A stretch of DNA of 64,000 nucleotides from Peptacetobacter hiranonis (GCF_008151785.1 NZ_CP036523.1:992001-1056000), one strand, 5' to 3'. Positions 16,208 through 26,163 are shown, numbered from the stretch's first letter. Numbers and translations: made by a program. Notes: generated by a model from the sequence alone, not told the origin.

Positions 16208-17209
16208 ATGAAAATTAAAAAATATATATCGATAGCCCTTGCTGGAGCCCTGATGCTTACAACTCTTTCGGGATGTTCTAAAAAAGAAGAAAAATCAGCA
16301 GATGGAGGAGAAAAAGTAACTGTAGTATTAGACTGGACTCCAAATACTAATCACACAGGACTTTATACTGCTTTAGAAAATGGATACTACAAAGATCAGG
16401 GACTAGATGTTGAAATAGTTCAGCCCCCTGAAGGAGGAGCAGCAAGTCTAGTTGCATCAGGAAAAGCAGATTTTGGTATATCATATCAGGAAGAAGTTAC
16501 ATACGCTAAAACTTCTGATGATCCGCTTCCAATAAAAGCAATAGCAGCTGTAATTCAGCACAATTCATCAGGATTTGCATCACCAAAAGATAAAAATATA
16601 AAAACACCAAAAGATTTTGAAGGAAAAATCTACGGAGGATGGGGTTCTGAATCAGAAACAGCAGCTATAAAAGCAGTTATGGAAAAAACTGGAGCAGACT
16701 TTAATAAAGTTACAATAGCTGATATAGGACAGGATGACTTTTTTACAGCAACAACTAATAGCGTTGATTTTGCTTGGATATATGAAGGATGGGATGTTGT
16801 TCAGGCTAAATTAAAGAACTTTGATTTAAACTTTATACCACTTAATCAGTTTGATAAGAGATTAGACTATTACACTCCAGTAATAATATCTAATGAAACT
16901 TTATTAAATGATAATCCAGAACTTGCTAAGAAATTTATGAAAGCTACTACAGAAGGATATCAGTTCGCTATAGATAATCCAGAAGAAGCAGCGAAGATAT
17001 TAGTTAAACATGCTCCAGAAATAGATGAAGAATTAGCTATAGAAAGCCAGAAATTCTTAGCATCAAAATATAAAGATGATGCACCTAGATGGGGAGAAAT
17101 GAAGGATGAAGTTTGGAATAATTATACAGCATTTTTAAAAGAATACGGTTTAATAAATAAAGACTTAAAACCAGAAGATGCTTATACAAACGAATTCCTA
17201 CCTCAGTAG
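16208..17209 (+). CDS. Substrate-binding lipoprotein, NMT1/THI5-like (ThiY-like)
   Basis: The protein is 333 residues. A lipoprotein signal ends in LTTLSGC (lipobox, Cys23). The body begins [20 protein letters not shown] and continues [13 protein letters not shown], the THI5/NMT1 signature of pyrimidine-binding proteins. The segment GGWGSESE and the later PRWGEM region also fit. The mature protein would sit outside the membrane and feed the permease. Confidence 0.9.
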   Translation: MKIKKYISIALAGALMLTTLSGCSKKEEKSADGGEKVTVVLDWTPNTNHTGLYTALENGYYKDQGLDVEIVQPPEGGAASLVASGKADFGISYQEEVTYAKTSDDPLPIKAIAAVIQHNSSGFASPKDKNIKTPKDFEGKIYGGWGSESETAAIKAVMEKTGADFNKVTIADIGQDDFFTATTNSVDFAWIYEGWDVVQAKLKNFDLNFIPLNQFDKRLDYYTPVIISNETLLNDNPELAKKFMKATTEGYQFAIDNPEEAAKILVKHAPEIDEELAIESQKFLASKYKDDAPRWGEMKDEVWNNYTAFLKEYGLINKDLKPEDAYTNEFLPQ

Positions 17210-17249
17210 AGAATAAAATCTTAATAGATAATAAAGAAATCGAGAGAAT

Positions 17250-18038
17250 ATGAATAGAGAAGATAATAAAATTAAAGATTTAGAGTCTAAGGATGTATTA
17301 GAGTTTGATAGTAGTTTAGATTCTGATAATAGATTAGATTCTAAGATAAGAATTGAAAATATTAGCAAATCATTTGATGGAGATAAGATAATTGATAATA
17401 TTTCTATTGATGTTAGAGAAGGAGAGCTTGTATCAATACTAGGTCCAAGTGGATGTGGTAAGAGTACAATTTTTAATATGATAGCAGGTCTTTTGAAGCA
17501 GGACAGTGGTACAGTTGATGTAAATGGAAAGCTTAGCTATATGTATCAGAAAGATCTTCTTCTTCCATATAAGACAATAATAGACAATGTTTCGCTTCCT
17601 CTTGTTCTTAGAAAAGAAAAGAAATCTCAGGCTCGAGAAGAAGTTAGACAGTATTTTAAGGTATTTGGACTTGAGGGTTATGAGAACAAGTATCCTAAGG
17701 AGCTTTCTGGTGGTATGAAACAGAGGGCGAATTTTATGAGAACTTATGTCAATTCAAATGATATTATGTTGCTAGATGAACCATTTGGAGCATTAGATTC
17801 GATTACAAAGTCTTCTATGCAGAAATGGCTTTTGGATATTAGGAAGAAAGTGACGTCGACTATTTTGTTGATTACGCACGATATTGAGGAGGCGATTTTG
17901 CTTTCTGACAGGATTTATGTTATTTCTAATAAGCCATCGAGTGTTAGTATGGAGATTGTTGTGGATCGAGATAGGATAGGGGATGTCGAGTATTCGTTTA
18001 AGTTGAAGAAAGATATTCTGGATGTTTTACATGTGTAG
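17250..18038 (+). CDS. ABC transporter ATPase, ThiZ-like
   Basis: The protein is 262 residues. Walker A GPSGCGKST, Q-loop YMYQKDLLLPY, signature LSGGMKQR, Walker B IMLLDEPFGALD and the switch His (LLITHD) are all present. It matches the nitrate/taurine/thiamine-precursor importer class. An extra 28-residue acidic N terminus with repeated LDS motifs precedes the domain. The ribosome site is weak. It ends the operon, with a terminator right after. Confidence 0.88.
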   Translation: MNREDNKIKDLESKDVLEFDSSLDSDNRLDSKIRIENISKSFDGDKIIDNISIDVREGELVSILGPSGCGKSTIFNMIAGLLKQDSGTVDVNGKLSYMYQKDLLLPYKTIIDNVSLPLVLRKEKKSQAREEVRQYFKVFGLEGYENKYPKELSGGMKQRANFMRTYVNSNDIMLLDEPFGALDSITKSSMQKWLLDIRKKVTSTILLITHDIEEAILLSDRIYVISNKPSSVSMEIVVDRDRIGDVEYSFKLKKDILDVLHV

Positions 18039-18050
18039 AGTTTTTAAACG

Positions 18051-18080
18051 GTTGGTACGAGAGTATCAGCCTTTTTTATT
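18051..18080 (+). terminator. Rho-independent terminator
   Basis: GGTTGGTAC pairs with GTATCAGCC (one G-U) around a GAGA loop, and six T follow. Confidence 0.85.
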
Positions 18081-18164
18081 GGAAAAATATATTAAAAATA
18101 ACTATGATTGATCGCGAATACTTAAAATGATACAATAAAATTATCAACAAAAAGGAGAAAAATC

Positions 18165-21100
18165 ATGCTTAAAAATGGTATCTACGAACAAATAATCAAC
18201 GAAAACATAAACCAAGAACTAATAGATAAAAACGACGAAAAACACATAGAAAAAGAAACTGTAGACTATGCAGAATCATCAAAAGTATTTGCAAAATATG
18301 TATCTGAAATAGTAGAAAAAGGACTAGACATTGTAAAAGAAGAGGAAGAAAAAGCCACAAAAGGTAAAAAAGACGAAAAAGAGAAAAATGCCAGATTAAA
18401 ACAAATATCTTTAATAAATAAAATAGTGGACTTAATAAAAGAAGAAACTAACGACGAAGATTACAAAAAAATGTCTGTAACAGATGAGGGTGAGCAGTTA
18501 CTTGCACTTTACGACAAGAAAAATACAGTACTTTCACTAGATGGAAATAAGAAAGTAACTAGACCAGAAACTTCAATTGCTCAAAGTAGCTTATTTACAG
18601 GAGCTGTGCATGAACCACAGATGTTTACAGAACTTAAAAAAGAAATAGCATCTAGTGATAGGATAGATATGCTTGTATCTTTTATCAGATGGAGTGGTTT
18701 GAGATTGATAATTGAGGATTTAAAAGAGTTCATTGCTAGAGGTGGAGAGCTTAGAATTATAACAACTTCATACATGGGAGCAACTGATATTAAAGCTATT
18801 GAAGAGCTTAGGGAACTAAACAACACCAGAATAAAGATAAGTTATGACACAAAAAGAACTAGACTTCACGCAAAGACATATGTATTTTATAGAAATACAG
18901 GTTTCACAACTGCCTATGTAGGATCATCAAACATATCAAATGCCGCACTATCAAGCGGGTTAGAATGGAATGTTAAGGTAACTCAAAAGGATTTACCAGA
19001 AACAATAGCAAAAATAGAGGCTACATTTGAAAGTTATTGGAACTCTAATGAATTTGAATACTATAAAGAAGACCAAAAGGAAAAACTAGCAAGAGCTTTA
19101 AAAGCTGAGAAGTATTACGAGTCTAATAACGAAGAGATGTACACTATTGATATTGCACCATACTCATATCAGCAAGAGATTTTAGATAAACTTGATGCAG
19201 AGAGAAAAGTTAGAGGACATTACAAAAACTTGGTAGTTGCAGCAACAGGTACTGGAAAAACTGTAATATCTGCACTAGACTACAAAAGATTTAGAAAAGA
19301 AAATCCAGACAAACCTTGTAGGCTTCTATTTGTAGCACATAGAGAAGAAATTTTAAAACAGAGTATGTACACATTTAGGGCTGTGTTAAAAGATGCAAAC
19401 TTTGGAGATATGTTTGTTGGTAACTACAAACCGGATAGTTTAGATAATTTATTCATATCTATTCAGACATTCAACTCTCAGAAATTTATAGAGAAAACTG
19501 ACAAAGATTTTTATGACTATATAATTGTCGATGAGTTTCACCATGCAGCAGCGCCTACATATCAGAGTTTATTGACATATTACGAACCAAATATTCTTCT
19601 TGGACTTACTGCAACTCCAGAGAGAATGGATGGAAAGAGTATTTTAAAATACTTTGATAATAGAATTGCTGCAGAAATTAGACTTCCAGAAGCAATTGAT
19701 AGAAAGCTACTTTGCCCATTCCAGTATTTTGGGGTTACAGATAATGTAGATTTAGATGATTTAAAATGGAGTGCAGGTGGATACGATAAGAACGAGTTAT
19801 CTAATGTCTATGCTCTAGATAGAAAGATTGCTGAAAAAAGAGCGGATTTGGTTGTAAATTCAATATTTAGATATGTCGCTGATATAGACGATGTTAAGGG
19901 AATTGGGTTCTGTGTATCAGTAGAACATGCTGAGTTTATGAGTGAGTTTTTAAATGAAAGAGGAATTCCCTCAATGTATTTAACAGGAAAATCTCCTGAT
20001 GAAGAGAGAAAAACTGCTAAAGATAGACTTGTAAAAGGAGAAGTTAGATTTATTTTTGTTGTTGATATATATAATGAAGGGGTAGATATTCCTGAGATAA
20101 ATACAGTATTATTCTTGCGTCCAACAGAATCTTTGACAGTATTTTTACAGCAGTTAGGTAGAGGTCTTAGATTGTCTGAGGGAAAAGACTGTTTAACTGT
20201 ACTTGATTTTATAGGACAGGCCAACAAAAGATATAATTTTGAAGATAAATTTGCAGCGCTTCTATCAAATACTAACAAGAGTGTTGAAAGTGAGATAAAG
20301 AGAGGATTTGTAGGTGTTCCAAAGGGATGCTATATTCAGCTTGAGAAAAAAGCTAAGGAACATATCATGTCTAATATAAAAGCATCCTATGGAAATAGAG
20401 CAGCATTAGTAAACAAAGTGGCTACTTTTGAAGAGGATACTGGTTTAGAGTTAAATTTAGCGAATTTCTTAGAATATTATCATTTGGATCCTAAGATAAT
20501 TTATAAATATAAAGATTTATCATTTAGCAGACTATGTGTAGCTGCAGGCGTTACAGATGATTTTGAAGACTCTATAGAAAAGGAGATGAGTGCGGCGCTG
20601 TATACTTTTACATCTTTAGACTCAAGAAGATGGATAGAATTTTTAATAGTATTTTTAAAGAATATAGAAAATGTAGAAATAAACCATATGTCTGAATTAG
20701 AAAAGAGAATGCTCCAAATGTTTTATGTTACAGTTTGGGGAGAAGTAGCTGAGGATTGGAATGATGAGAAAGTTTTAGAAAATATAAATAAATTAGTAAA
20801 AAGTGATTATATGAGAAAAGAGTTGATAGAACTATTAGAATATAATTACAGTAAAATAGATTTTATTGATGAAGAAGTTGATTTAGGATTTGATTGTCCT
20901 ATAGATTTACACTGTACATATACTCAAAGACAGCTTTTAATGGGATTTGATTATCTTAGTTTCTCATCTGTAAGACAAGGAGTGCTTTGGATTGAAAGCA
21001 AGAAAACAGATATTTTCTTTATAACTCTTAACAAATCAGATAAAGACTACTCACCTACAACTATGTACGAGGACTATTCTATAAACGACGAATTATTCCA

Positions 21101-21359
21101 CTGGCAGAGTCAGAGTACAACTAGTGAAGATAGTAAAACAGGTAAGAGATACAGAAATCACGTAAAAGAAGGAAGTAGAGTTGTACTATTTGTTCGTGAA
21201 TTTAAAAATGATAAATATGGAAAAACTATGCCATATACATTCTTAGGACCGGCAGAGTATGTAAGTCATACTGGATCAAAACCAATGAATATTATATGGA
21301 AATTAGATAAAAGAATTCCGGCAAAATATCTTAAAAAGACAAATAAACTTGTTGGATAA
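18165..21359 (+). CDS. PLD-SF2 helicase-DUF3427 protein
   Basis: The protein is 1064 residues. The N-terminal coiled region (about 1-130) is followed by a phospholipase D-like nuclease domain with HAKTYVFYR (His235-Lys237) and GSSNIS. Next is an SF2 helicase: Walker A TGTGKT (361-366), DEFH (456-459), LTATPERMDG and QQLGRGLR (662-669). The C-terminal DUF3427 region contains QRQLLMGFDYLSFSSVRQGV. Only one HxK motif is seen, so the PLD site would need a dimer. Such proteins are often found in mobile or defence contexts; the cellular role is not established. It stands alone, and an IS256 element lies just downstream. Confidence 0.88.
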   Translation: MLKNGIYEQIINENINQELIDKNDEKHIEKETVDYAESSKVFAKYVSEIVEKGLDIVKEEEEKATKGKKDEKEKNARLKQISLINKIVDLIKEETNDEDYKKMSVTDEGEQLLALYDKKNTVLSLDGNKKVTRPETSIAQSSLFTGAVHEPQMFTELKKEIASSDRIDMLVSFIRWSGLRLIIEDLKEFIARGGELRIITTSYMGATDIKAIEELRELNNTRIKISYDTKRTRLHAKTYVFYRNTGFTTAYVGSSNISNAALSSGLEWNVKVTQKDLPETIAKIEATFESYWNSNEFEYYKEDQKEKLARALKAEKYYESNNEEMYTIDIAPYSYQQEILDKLDAERKVRGHYKNLVVAATGTGKTVISALDYKRFRKENPDKPCRLLFVAHREEILKQSMYTFRAVLKDANFGDMFVGNYKPDSLDNLFISIQTFNSQKFIEKTDKDFYDYIIVDEFHHAAAPTYQSLLTYYEPNILLGLTATPERMDGKSILKYFDNRIAAEIRLPEAIDRKLLCPFQYFGVTDNVDLDDLKWSAGGYDKNELSNVYALDRKIAEKRADLVVNSIFRYVADIDDVKGIGFCVSVEHAEFMSEFLNERGIPSMYLTGKSPDEERKTAKDRLVKGEVRFIFVVDIYNEGVDIPEINTVLFLRPTESLTVFLQQLGRGLRLSEGKDCLTVLDFIGQANKRYNFEDKFAALLSNTNKSVESEIKRGFVGVPKGCYIQLEKKAKEHIMSNIKASYGNRAALVNKVATFEEDTGLELNLANFLEYYHLDPKIIYKYKDLSFSRLCVAAGVTDDFEDSIEKEMSAALYTFTSLDSRRWIEFLIVFLKNIENVEINHMSELEKRMLQMFYVTVWGEVAEDWNDEKVLENINKLVKSDYMRKELIELLEYNYSKIDFIDEEVDLGFDCPIDLHCTYTQRQLLMGFDYLSFSSVRQGVLWIESKKTDIFFITLNKSDKDYSPTTMYEDYSINDELFHWQSQSTTSEDSKTGKRYRNHVKEGSRVVLFVREFKNDKYGKTMPYTFLGPAEYVSHTGSKPMNIIWKLDKRIPAKYLKKTNKLVG

Positions 21360-21584
21360 AATCTAAAGTAGTAGGAAAAAAATATGCTCCTAGTAAAATA
21401 TATAATATTAAAATAAATTAAAAAAGGTCAGGAAAATGTAAAAATCTTCTGGGTATATAGAATTTTTTCTGTAAATAAGCCCTCTATGGCTTAAACTACC
21501 GTTAGGTAGTATAATAGACTTAAAATAATTTATGAGTAAATGGCTAACGCCTTTGAACACATAATATTATTTATTTTGTTGCAT

Positions 21585-21627
21585 GTCAAGAAAACCAGCT
21601 AAAAAGCGGTTTTCTTGACTTTTTTAA
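21585..21627. terminator. Strong hairpin terminator inside the IS256-family element
   Basis: GTCAAGAAAACC pairs perfectly with GGTTTTCTTGAC, then TTTTTT follows. It lies just beyond the transposase stop and would block transcription entering from the helicase side. Confidence 0.85.
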
Positions 21628-21630
21628 TTA

Positions 21631-22854
21631 TTACAATCTATCTTCATACATTATTGAAAGTTCTCCGTAAATATAACCCCAGTTTCTAATAGGCATACTC
21701 CATTTTTTGCTTATTTTTTCAATTGATAGGTATAGTGATTTTTCTAGAGAAATCTTATTTGGAAAAACAGTTCTTTTTTTATTTATTTTTCTAAGCTGCG
21801 AATTTACACTTTCAATGGCATTTGTAGTATAAATTACCTTTCTAGTTTCTGGCGAAAATTTAAATATCGGTATAATTGAATCCCAGTTACTAAACCAAGA
21901 TTTCATAGAATTTGGATATTTTTCATTCCATTTTTCTGAAGTACGTTCTAAATTAGCTAGAGCCTGTTCTTCATTAATGGCATGATATATTGTTTTTAAA
22001 TCATTAGCAAATTCCTTTCTATCTTTGTATGATACATATTTTAATGTATTTCTAACTTGATGAACAATACATCTTTGATATTCAGTATTTGGAAAAGCGG
22101 AGCTTATCGCTTCTTTTATTCCTGATAGTCCATCAGCACAAACGATTAAAATATCTCTTACACCTCTATTTTTTAATTCATTTAGCACAGAAAACCAATA
22201 CTTAGAGCTTTCAGTATCTCCAATATACAATCCTAGAATTTCTTTGTATCCTTCGGAACTTATACCAAGAATTACATAGACAGCTTTTTTCTTAACAGAA
22301 CCATTTTCTTTAACAGAGAAATGGATAGCATCTATATATACAACAGGATATACACTTTCAAGAGGTCTATATTTCCATTCTTCGATTTTAGGTATTATTT
22401 TATCAGTTACATCTGAAATCATTCCTTCAGATAGTTCAAATCCATAAATATCCTCTATTTGAGAAGTTATATCTCTATTACTCATGCCTAAAGCATACAT
22501 ATTTATTATCTTTTGCTCTATTTCAGAAATATCCTTTTGTCTTTTTTTGACAATTTGAGGTTCGAAAGAAGAATCTCTATCTTGAGGCACATCAATTTCA
22601 TATTCTCCCATTCCAGATCTTACTCTTTTTGTTTTATATCCATTTCTTGAGTTGGTATTTTCACCACGTTCATATTTTTCATATCCAAGATGCTCATTCA
22701 TTTCAGATTCAAGCATTTCTTGAATAGTATCCCCCAAAAGATCTTTAAGTGCATCCTGAATGTCTTGAGCGGTTTTAATTTCATATGTTTTAATTAGCTC
22801 CGCTATTATATTTTTCTTTTCTGGATTCAATGGTTCTCTTTTCTTTCTGCCCAT
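21631..22854 (-). CDS. IS256-family transposase
   Basis: The protein is 407 residues, full length for the family. The N-terminal part carries the MLESEMNEHLGYEKYERG pattern; the DDE residues are Asp in VVYIDAIHF, Asp in VCADGLSG, and Glu in TTNAIESVNSQLRK. All are present, so it may be active. An AGGAGGCGA ribosome site lies upstream on the minus strand. No CGG codons were noticed. Confidence 0.96.
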   Translation of the reverse strand: MGRKKREPLNPEKKNIIAELIKTYEIKTAQDIQDALKDLLGDTIQEMLESEMNEHLGYEKYERGENTNSRNGYKTKRVRSGMGEYEIDVPQDRDSSFEPQIVKKRQKDISEIEQKIINMYALGMSNRDITSQIEDIYGFELSEGMISDVTDKIIPKIEEWKYRPLESVYPVVYIDAIHFSVKENGSVKKKAVYVILGISSEGYKEILGLYIGDTESSKYWFSVLNELKNRGVRDILIVCADGLSGIKEAISSAFPNTEYQRCIVHQVRNTLKYVSYKDRKEFANDLKTIYHAINEEQALANLERTSEKWNEKYPNSMKSWFSNWDSIIPIFKFSPETRKVIYTTNAIESVNSQLRKINKKRTVFPNKISLEKSLYLSIEKISKKWSMPIRNWGYIYGELSIMYEDRL

Positions 22855-22952
22855 AAAAAATCGCCTCCTATGATTAATTTGATATTACCATAGAAGGCGA
22901 TTAAATTTACAGACTTTTTTTCATATACTCAATCTTCTTGACCTTTTCTAAT

Positions 22953-23153
22953 TTATTTTTTTAATAATTCTTTCAATAGCAACTCAGAATTATTAAGTTC
23001 AATATTTAATTCTAATAACTTATTTTCTCGATATTCATTAATAGTTTTTGTATACCTTTCTATTTCAGAGTCTGCTATTTCATTAACTTTTTTAATTTCT
23101 AATTGAAGATCATTAATTTTTTTTAATATTTCATTTGTATCATAATTACACAT
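22953..23153 (-). CDS. Short coiled-coil protein, possibly cut by IS256
   Basis: The protein is 66 residues, nearly all predicted helix with heptad-like Leu/Ile spacing. No family is recognised. An excellent ribosome site (AAGGAGGT) precedes the ATG, so translation is likely. The stop codon lies only 5 bp outside the IS256 repeat, so the original gene may have been longer. It sits between IS256 and an AEC transporter on the same strand. Confidence 0.5.
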   Translation of the reverse strand: MCNYDTNEILKKINDLQLEIKKVNEIADSEIERYTKTINEYRENKLLELNIELNNSELLLKELLKK

Positions 23154-23175
23154 TATAATTACCTCCTTATTATTT

Positions 23176-24102
23176 TTATCCTAACAACAACACACTAATC
23201 AACGGAATTGACACCACCGAGAACAACGTCGTAAAGAACACCGCCTGGGAAGCCAACGCAACATCCGCCCCATACTCATTTGCCATAATAGCAGTATTTG
23301 CAGCTGATGGCATAGCAGAGATAACAACTGGAATCGCCATAACAACTGAATCAAAACTAAATGGTCTAAGTACCAAGAACACAAGCACAGGAATAGCAAC
23401 AAGTCTTAAAACTGCTAACATATACATATCAAATCTTTTAAAACATTCCATTGCAGAAGATCCAGCAAGCATAGATCCTATAACAATCATCGAAATAGGA
23501 GTAGTAACATCTCCTAAAAGCTCTAATGGATGGTTGATAAACACTGGAAGTTCAGTACCTGTAACGAATAGAGCAAGCCCTATAAATACAGCAATCATAG
23601 AAGGATTTATCATAGATTTTATTGAAAACTTAGCATTACTATTTCCTTTTGACAAGAAATACACACCAAGTGTAAAGCAAAGGAAGTTAAAAGGAAGATT
23701 GAAAATAGCTGCATAAAATATTGCACCTTTCCCTAAAACCGCCTCTACAACAGGATATCCCATGAATCCAGAATTAGAAAAAACTAATGCATATTGAAAA
23801 ATTCCTAACTTTGAATCTGACTTGATAAAAATTTTCAAACAAAATGCAACTATAGTAGACACCCCAAACATCACCATAGACACAAAAAGAAGAGAAAGAA
23901 TCTTTGGAATCATCTCTTTATCAAATTGAATCTGCATAGCAGTAATTATCATAGCAGGAAGAAAAATATTCATAACTAAAGAAGAAAGTTTAGAAGTTGA
24001 AGACTCATCTAAAAGGCCTTTCTTTCTTACAAAATATCCCACCAAAATTATAATGAATAAAACTGCTACCTGTGTAAAAATATTTTTAAAACTCAAATAC
24101 AT
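23176..24102 (-). CDS. AEC-family (auxin efflux carrier) transporter
   Basis: The protein is 308 residues with about ten membrane helices in two five-helix halves. The N-terminal half has VRKKGLLDESSTSKLSSLVMNIFLPA, typical of the AEC family; the C-terminal half has AMPSAANTAIMANEYG. Members export or import small organic acids; the substrate here is unknown. The start at 24102 has GAGGTG directly upstream; longer starts are not needed. Confidence 0.88.
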   Translation of the reverse strand: MYLSFKNIFTQVAVLFIIILVGYFVRKKGLLDESSTSKLSSLVMNIFLPAMIITAMQIQFDKEMIPKILSLLFVSMVMFGVSTIVAFCLKIFIKSDSKLGIFQYALVFSNSGFMGYPVVEAVLGKGAIFYAAIFNLPFNFLCFTLGVYFLSKGNSNAKFSIKSMINPSMIAVFIGLALFVTGTELPVFINHPLELLGDVTTPISMIVIGSMLAGSSAMECFKRFDMYMLAVLRLVAIPVLVFLVLRPFSFDSVVMAIPVVISAMPSAANTAIMANEYGADVALASQAVFFTTLFSVVSIPLISVLLLG

Positions 24103-24382
24103 CACCTCACAAAATTTCCTCAAAAAATACTTTATATACAATAATTTTATCATCAATTTGTTGAAATAGCTATAATTTTAAGGATGGATAAAATCAATAC
24201 AAGATGCTTAAAATAATTAGAGTAAAGTTAAATAAAGAAAGGAAAAGGTTTTAAAAGTTATTAATAAAAAAATAAGTTAATACAAAAATACTTTTGGGTA
24301 TTATAATAAAAGAAGATGTAAATATTAAAAATTAAATAGAATAATAAAATTAAAAAAACTATCAAGAAAAGAGGAAAATTTT

Positions 24383-25183
24383 ATGAAAATAACAATGCTA
24401 GGAACAGGAAATGCAATGGTAACTAAATGTTACAACACAACTTTTGTACTGACAAATGGAGAAAAACAGCTACTAGTAGATGGTGGTGGTGGAAATAAAA
24501 TATTCAACCAACTAGAAGATGCAAGTATAGATTGGAAAAATATCAAAGAAATATTTGTAACTCATAAACACGTTGATCATGTTATCGGCGTAATATGGAT
24601 GATTAGAAAAATTTGCCGGTCAATGAAAAAAGGTGAATATGTAGGGGATGTAAACATATACGCACATGGGGAGCTTTGCGATATAATAAATAGTATTGCT
24701 CACATGCTTCTTAATAAAAAAGAAACAGATTTTATAGGTGAAAGAGTACATATAATACCTGTTGAAGATGGGGAAGAAAGAGAAATAATAGGAAACAAAA
24801 CTGTATTTTTCGATATACACTCAACTAAAGCAAAACAGTTTGGATTTAGTATGATTTACGATAACGATAAAAAACTTACTTGCTGTGGTGATGAACCATA
24901 CAACGAAAAAGAAGAAAAATATGCTAAAAACAGCGATTGGTTACTTCACGAAGCCTTTTGTCTATATTCAGAAGCTGATAAATTCAAACCTTATGAAAAA
25001 CATCACTCAACAGTTAAAGATGCCTGTGAATTAGCTACAGAACTTGGTATAAAAAACATACTTTTATATCACACAGAAGATAAAAATATAGCTAACAGAA
25101 AAACTATGTACTACAATGAAGGAAAAGAATTCTTTAGTGGAAACATAGCAATACCAGATGATTTAGAAACTATAGAACTTTAA
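24383..25183 (+). CDS. Metallo-beta-lactamase fold hydrolase, ribonuclease Z-like
   Basis: The protein is 266 residues. The metal site is visible as THKHVDH (residues 60-66), LLVDGGGG precedes it, and CCGDEP and HEAF follow. The C-terminal YHTEDKN supplies a late His. It resembles a clostridial RNase Z-like subgroup that is shorter than true tRNase Z (no exosite arm), so tRNA 3' processing is uncertain. Residue 79 is encoded by CGG (24617-24619) in the segment IRKIC-x-SMKKG, where relatives often have Gln. Confidence 0.82.
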   Translation: MKITMLGTGNAMVTKCYNTTFVLTNGEKQLLVDGGGGNKIFNQLEDASIDWKNIKEIFVTHKHVDHVIGVIWMIRKICRSMKKGEYVGDVNIYAHGELCDIINSIAHMLLNKKETDFIGERVHIIPVEDGEEREIIGNKTVFFDIHSTKAKQFGFSMIYDNDKKLTCCGDEPYNEKEEKYAKNSDWLLHEAFCLYSEADKFKPYEKHHSTVKDACELATELGIKNILLYHTEDKNIANRKTMYYNEGKEFFSGNIAIPDDLETIEL

Positions 25184-25246
25184 AATTTAGATAGAAGAAA
25201 ATACTAATCAACAAAAATATAAAAAATATATCATATTTAACAAAAT

Positions 25247-25275
25247 TTGAAAAATAAAATAAATGAGAGTATAAT
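25247..25275 (+). promoter_or_regulatory. Promoter of the DUF1275 gene
   Basis: TTGAAA (25247-25252) and TATAAT (25270-25275) are spaced 17 bp. Transcription would begin near 25282, directly before an interleaved double hairpin. Confidence 0.7.
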
Positions 25276-25289
25276 ATTTCTATATTTAG

Positions 25290-25330
25290 ATTAGATAAAT
25301 AGCCGGCATTAAATCTAATTTGTCGGCTAT
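25290..25330 (+). promoter_or_regulatory. Leader RNA able to form an H-type pseudoknot
   Basis: Stem A is ATTAGAT (25290-25296) with ATCTAAT (25313-25319). Stem B is ATAGCCG (25299-25305) with CGGCTAT (25324-25330). The order A5-B5-A3-B3 is interleaved, so the stems either form a pseudoknot or exclude each other. No known riboswitch consensus was recognised. Confidence 0.45.
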
Positions 25331-25410
25331 ATTGCTATAATTCTACAAAAAATAAGAATTATAAAAGCAAAACTGAACTTATAATAAAAAATAGAAGGGA
25401 GGTTTACATT

Positions 25411-26163
25411 TTGGAATATAAAAATGTTGTTCGTATAGCGACGGATCTAAAAGAAGAACAGGAAGAATTTTTAGAGTGTGAAAAATGGTGGATCTTTGCA
25501 GTTCTAATGTTTGTAGGTGGATTTTACGGTGCGTATACATATACAGCAAGGGGAGGAATATTCTGTAATGCACAGACAGCAAACCTTGTAATGTTGGGAA
25601 TGGCTATAGGAAGCAAAAACTTTGGAAAAGCAGCGTACTACTTAGTTCCACTTACTGCATATCTTGCGGGAACTATGCTTTCTGAAGCGTGGGCACTTTC
25701 AATCAAAAAATTCCACTTCATAAGATGGGATACAATGTTAATATTAATAGAAATTATAGTTGTTATAATACTTGGATTTGTACCAGATAGTGCACCATAC
25801 CAAATTGCTCAGATTTCGATAAACTTCCTATGCTCAATGCAGTACAACACATTTAGACAGGCTTACAAAATACCAATGGCAACAACATTCTGCACAAATC
25901 ACGTTAGACAGATTGGGGTTGCACTTACAAAAGCGATAAGAAATCATGGCGAACAGAAGTATGTAAAAAGAATGAATACTCACATTGCTATGATAATAAT
26001 GTTTGTACTTGGAGGAACAGTTGCTACAATACTAGTAAACTTCTTTACAGGTAGAGCAATCTGGGCTGCAGTAATACCTCTTACTGTAATATTTGTTGAC
26101 TTATTACATGCAGACCTAACAATAGAAAAAGACAAACTTCATAAAAAACCAAGCGGACACTAA
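25411..26163 (+). CDS. DUF1275 (YoaK-type) membrane protein
   Basis: The protein is 250 residues with about six membrane helices. The family pattern is visible: VGGFYGAYTYTARGGIFCNAQTANLV near the N terminus and MQYNTFRQ in the middle. The role is unknown; members are considered transporters. The start is a TTG at 25411 served by GGGAGG. It has its own promoter and a roughly 130-nt structured leader. The stop codon falls at the edge of a long inverted repeat. Confidence 0.88.
   Translation: MEYKNVVRIATDLKEEQEEFLECEKWWIFAVLMFVGGFYGAYTYTARGGIFCNAQTANLVMLGMAIGSKNFGKAAYYLVPLTAYLAGTMLSEAWALSIKKFHFIRWDTMLILIEIIVVIILGFVPDSAPYQIAQISINFLCSMQYNTFRQAYKIPMATTFCTNHVRQIGVALTKAIRNHGEQKYVKRMNTHIAMIIMFVLGGTVATILVNFFTGRAIWAAVIPLTVIFVDLLHADLTIEKDKLHKKPSGH

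Larger units (their letters stand above)
21422..22947 (-). mobile_element. IS256-family insertion sequence
   Basis: The ends share AAAAGGTCA (left 21422-21430; right 22939-22947 in reverse). The match may extend outward through TAAATTA on both sides (about 21414-22955). A single transposase is carried on the minus strand. No clear 8-9 bp target duplication was seen, so the exact ends are uncertain. It separates the helicase gene from a short coiled-coil gene. Confidence 0.8.

Noticed and set aside
18165-22854. Helicase plus neighbours as a multi-gene defence island
   Set aside because: The flanking genes are a thiamine transporter and an IS256 element; no restriction, methylase or other defence gene is adjacent.
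21414-22955. TAAATTA flanks as a target duplication of IS256
   Set aside because: The flanks are inverted, not direct, copies, so they extend the terminal repeat rather than mark a duplication.
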